Below are positions 5,700 to 5,839 of a stretch of DNA of 5,839 nucleotides, piece by piece. The notes below the pieces were generated by a model that saw only the letters and a list, made by a program, of their open reading frames with translations, was not told the DNA's origin and searched no databases. The stretch comes from Candidatus Methanomethylophilaceae archaeon (GTDB lineage: Archaea; Thermoplasmatota; Thermoplasmata; Methanomassiliicoccales; Methanomethylophilaceae), in contig JAEDJU010000084.1 of the NCBI GenBank assembly GCA_016296195.1, forward strand, positions 1 through 5,839, written 5' to 3'. Within the stretch, counting starts at the first letter, position 1; every line of letters begins with the position of its first letter. The translations under genes and the position numbers were made by a program.

Positions 5700-5793
5700 C
5701 CCTCAGGTACTTCCCACCTGAAAGCGGAGAAGATCGCATAGATGCGGTCAGCATCCCGATGAAGAAGAGGCCCTGAGGGAAAAGAACGCTTTT
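5700..5793 (+). other. Alternative hairpins downstream of feoB
   Basis: Directly after the stop, TCAGGT (5703-5708) can pair with ACCTGA (5716-5721). The overlapping CCCTCAGG (5700-5707) can instead pair with CCTGAGGG (5772-5779), enclosing GATGC-GGTCA-GCATC (5741-5755). Next comes AAAAG-AACG-CTTTT (5780-5793). The first two helices exclude each other. This may be the 3' end of the feoB mRNA or a weak terminator, but there is no long T-run. Confidence 0.35.
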
Positions 5794-5818
5794 GTTACGG
5801 GACGCCTTGTGGAGGCCC

Positions 5819-5839
5819 ATGTTCACCCTTGATTCCGTC
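5819..5839 (+). CDS. Possible start of a further gene, cut by the right edge
   Basis: An ATG at 5819 opens a frame of seven codons (MFTLDSV) to the edge. GGAGG at 5811-5815 precedes it, but the 3-base spacing is too short for a good ribosome-binding site. The T-rich CTTTTGTTA at 5789-5797 could act as a TATA box for a leaderless start here. Seven codons carry no family information. A minus-strand gene ending just inside the edge (stops at about 5796 or 5824, depending on frame) cannot be excluded. Confidence 0.2.

Overview
The window looks like a chromosomal segment of a euryarchaeon. The best guess is the Thermoplasmatota, perhaps Methanomassiliicoccales. The reasons are an archaeal-type 2-amino-3,7-dideoxyhept-6-ulosonate synthase (the archaeal route into the shikimate pathway), TATA-box promoters with little or no 5' leader, an archaeal-style serine hydroxymethyltransferase, and a DtxR-type regulator in front of feoB. 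All five complete genes end in TGA. That fits lineages that avoid TAG but does not prove one. The family-level placement is inference.

Layout. (1) Positions 1-322, minus strand: the first 107 codons of the hept-6-ulosonate synthase gene, running off the left edge. (2) Positions 323-578: a divergent promoter region. A perfect 8-bp inverted repeat lies between the synthase TATA box and its start, and a separate strong TATA box serves glyA. (3) Positions 579-2178, plus strand: glyA, then 34 bp later a 93-aa predicted coiled-coil protein, closed by a strong hairpin plus T-run. (4) Positions 2179-2667: 489 bp without a gene, carrying several short perfect hairpins and a possible promoter. (5) Positions 2668-2949: a second 93-aa coiled-coil protein, 60% identical to the first without gaps. 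(6) Positions 3101-5699: a two-gene iron operon with a DtxR-family regulator ending in a FeoA-like SH3 domain, then 19 bp later the ferrous iron transporter feoB. (7) Positions 5700-5839: mutually exclusive hairpins and a possible start of a further gene at 5819.

Working together. The regulator probably senses Fe(II) or Mn(II) and controls its own operon with FeoB, the membrane GTPase that imports Fe(II). The synthase and glyA are housekeeping amino-acid metabolism genes that share only an intergenic region. The two coiled-coil proteins belong to no family I recognise. With the hairpin-rich gap between them they are the least explained part of the window. I see no mobile element, CRISPR array, tRNA or rRNA.
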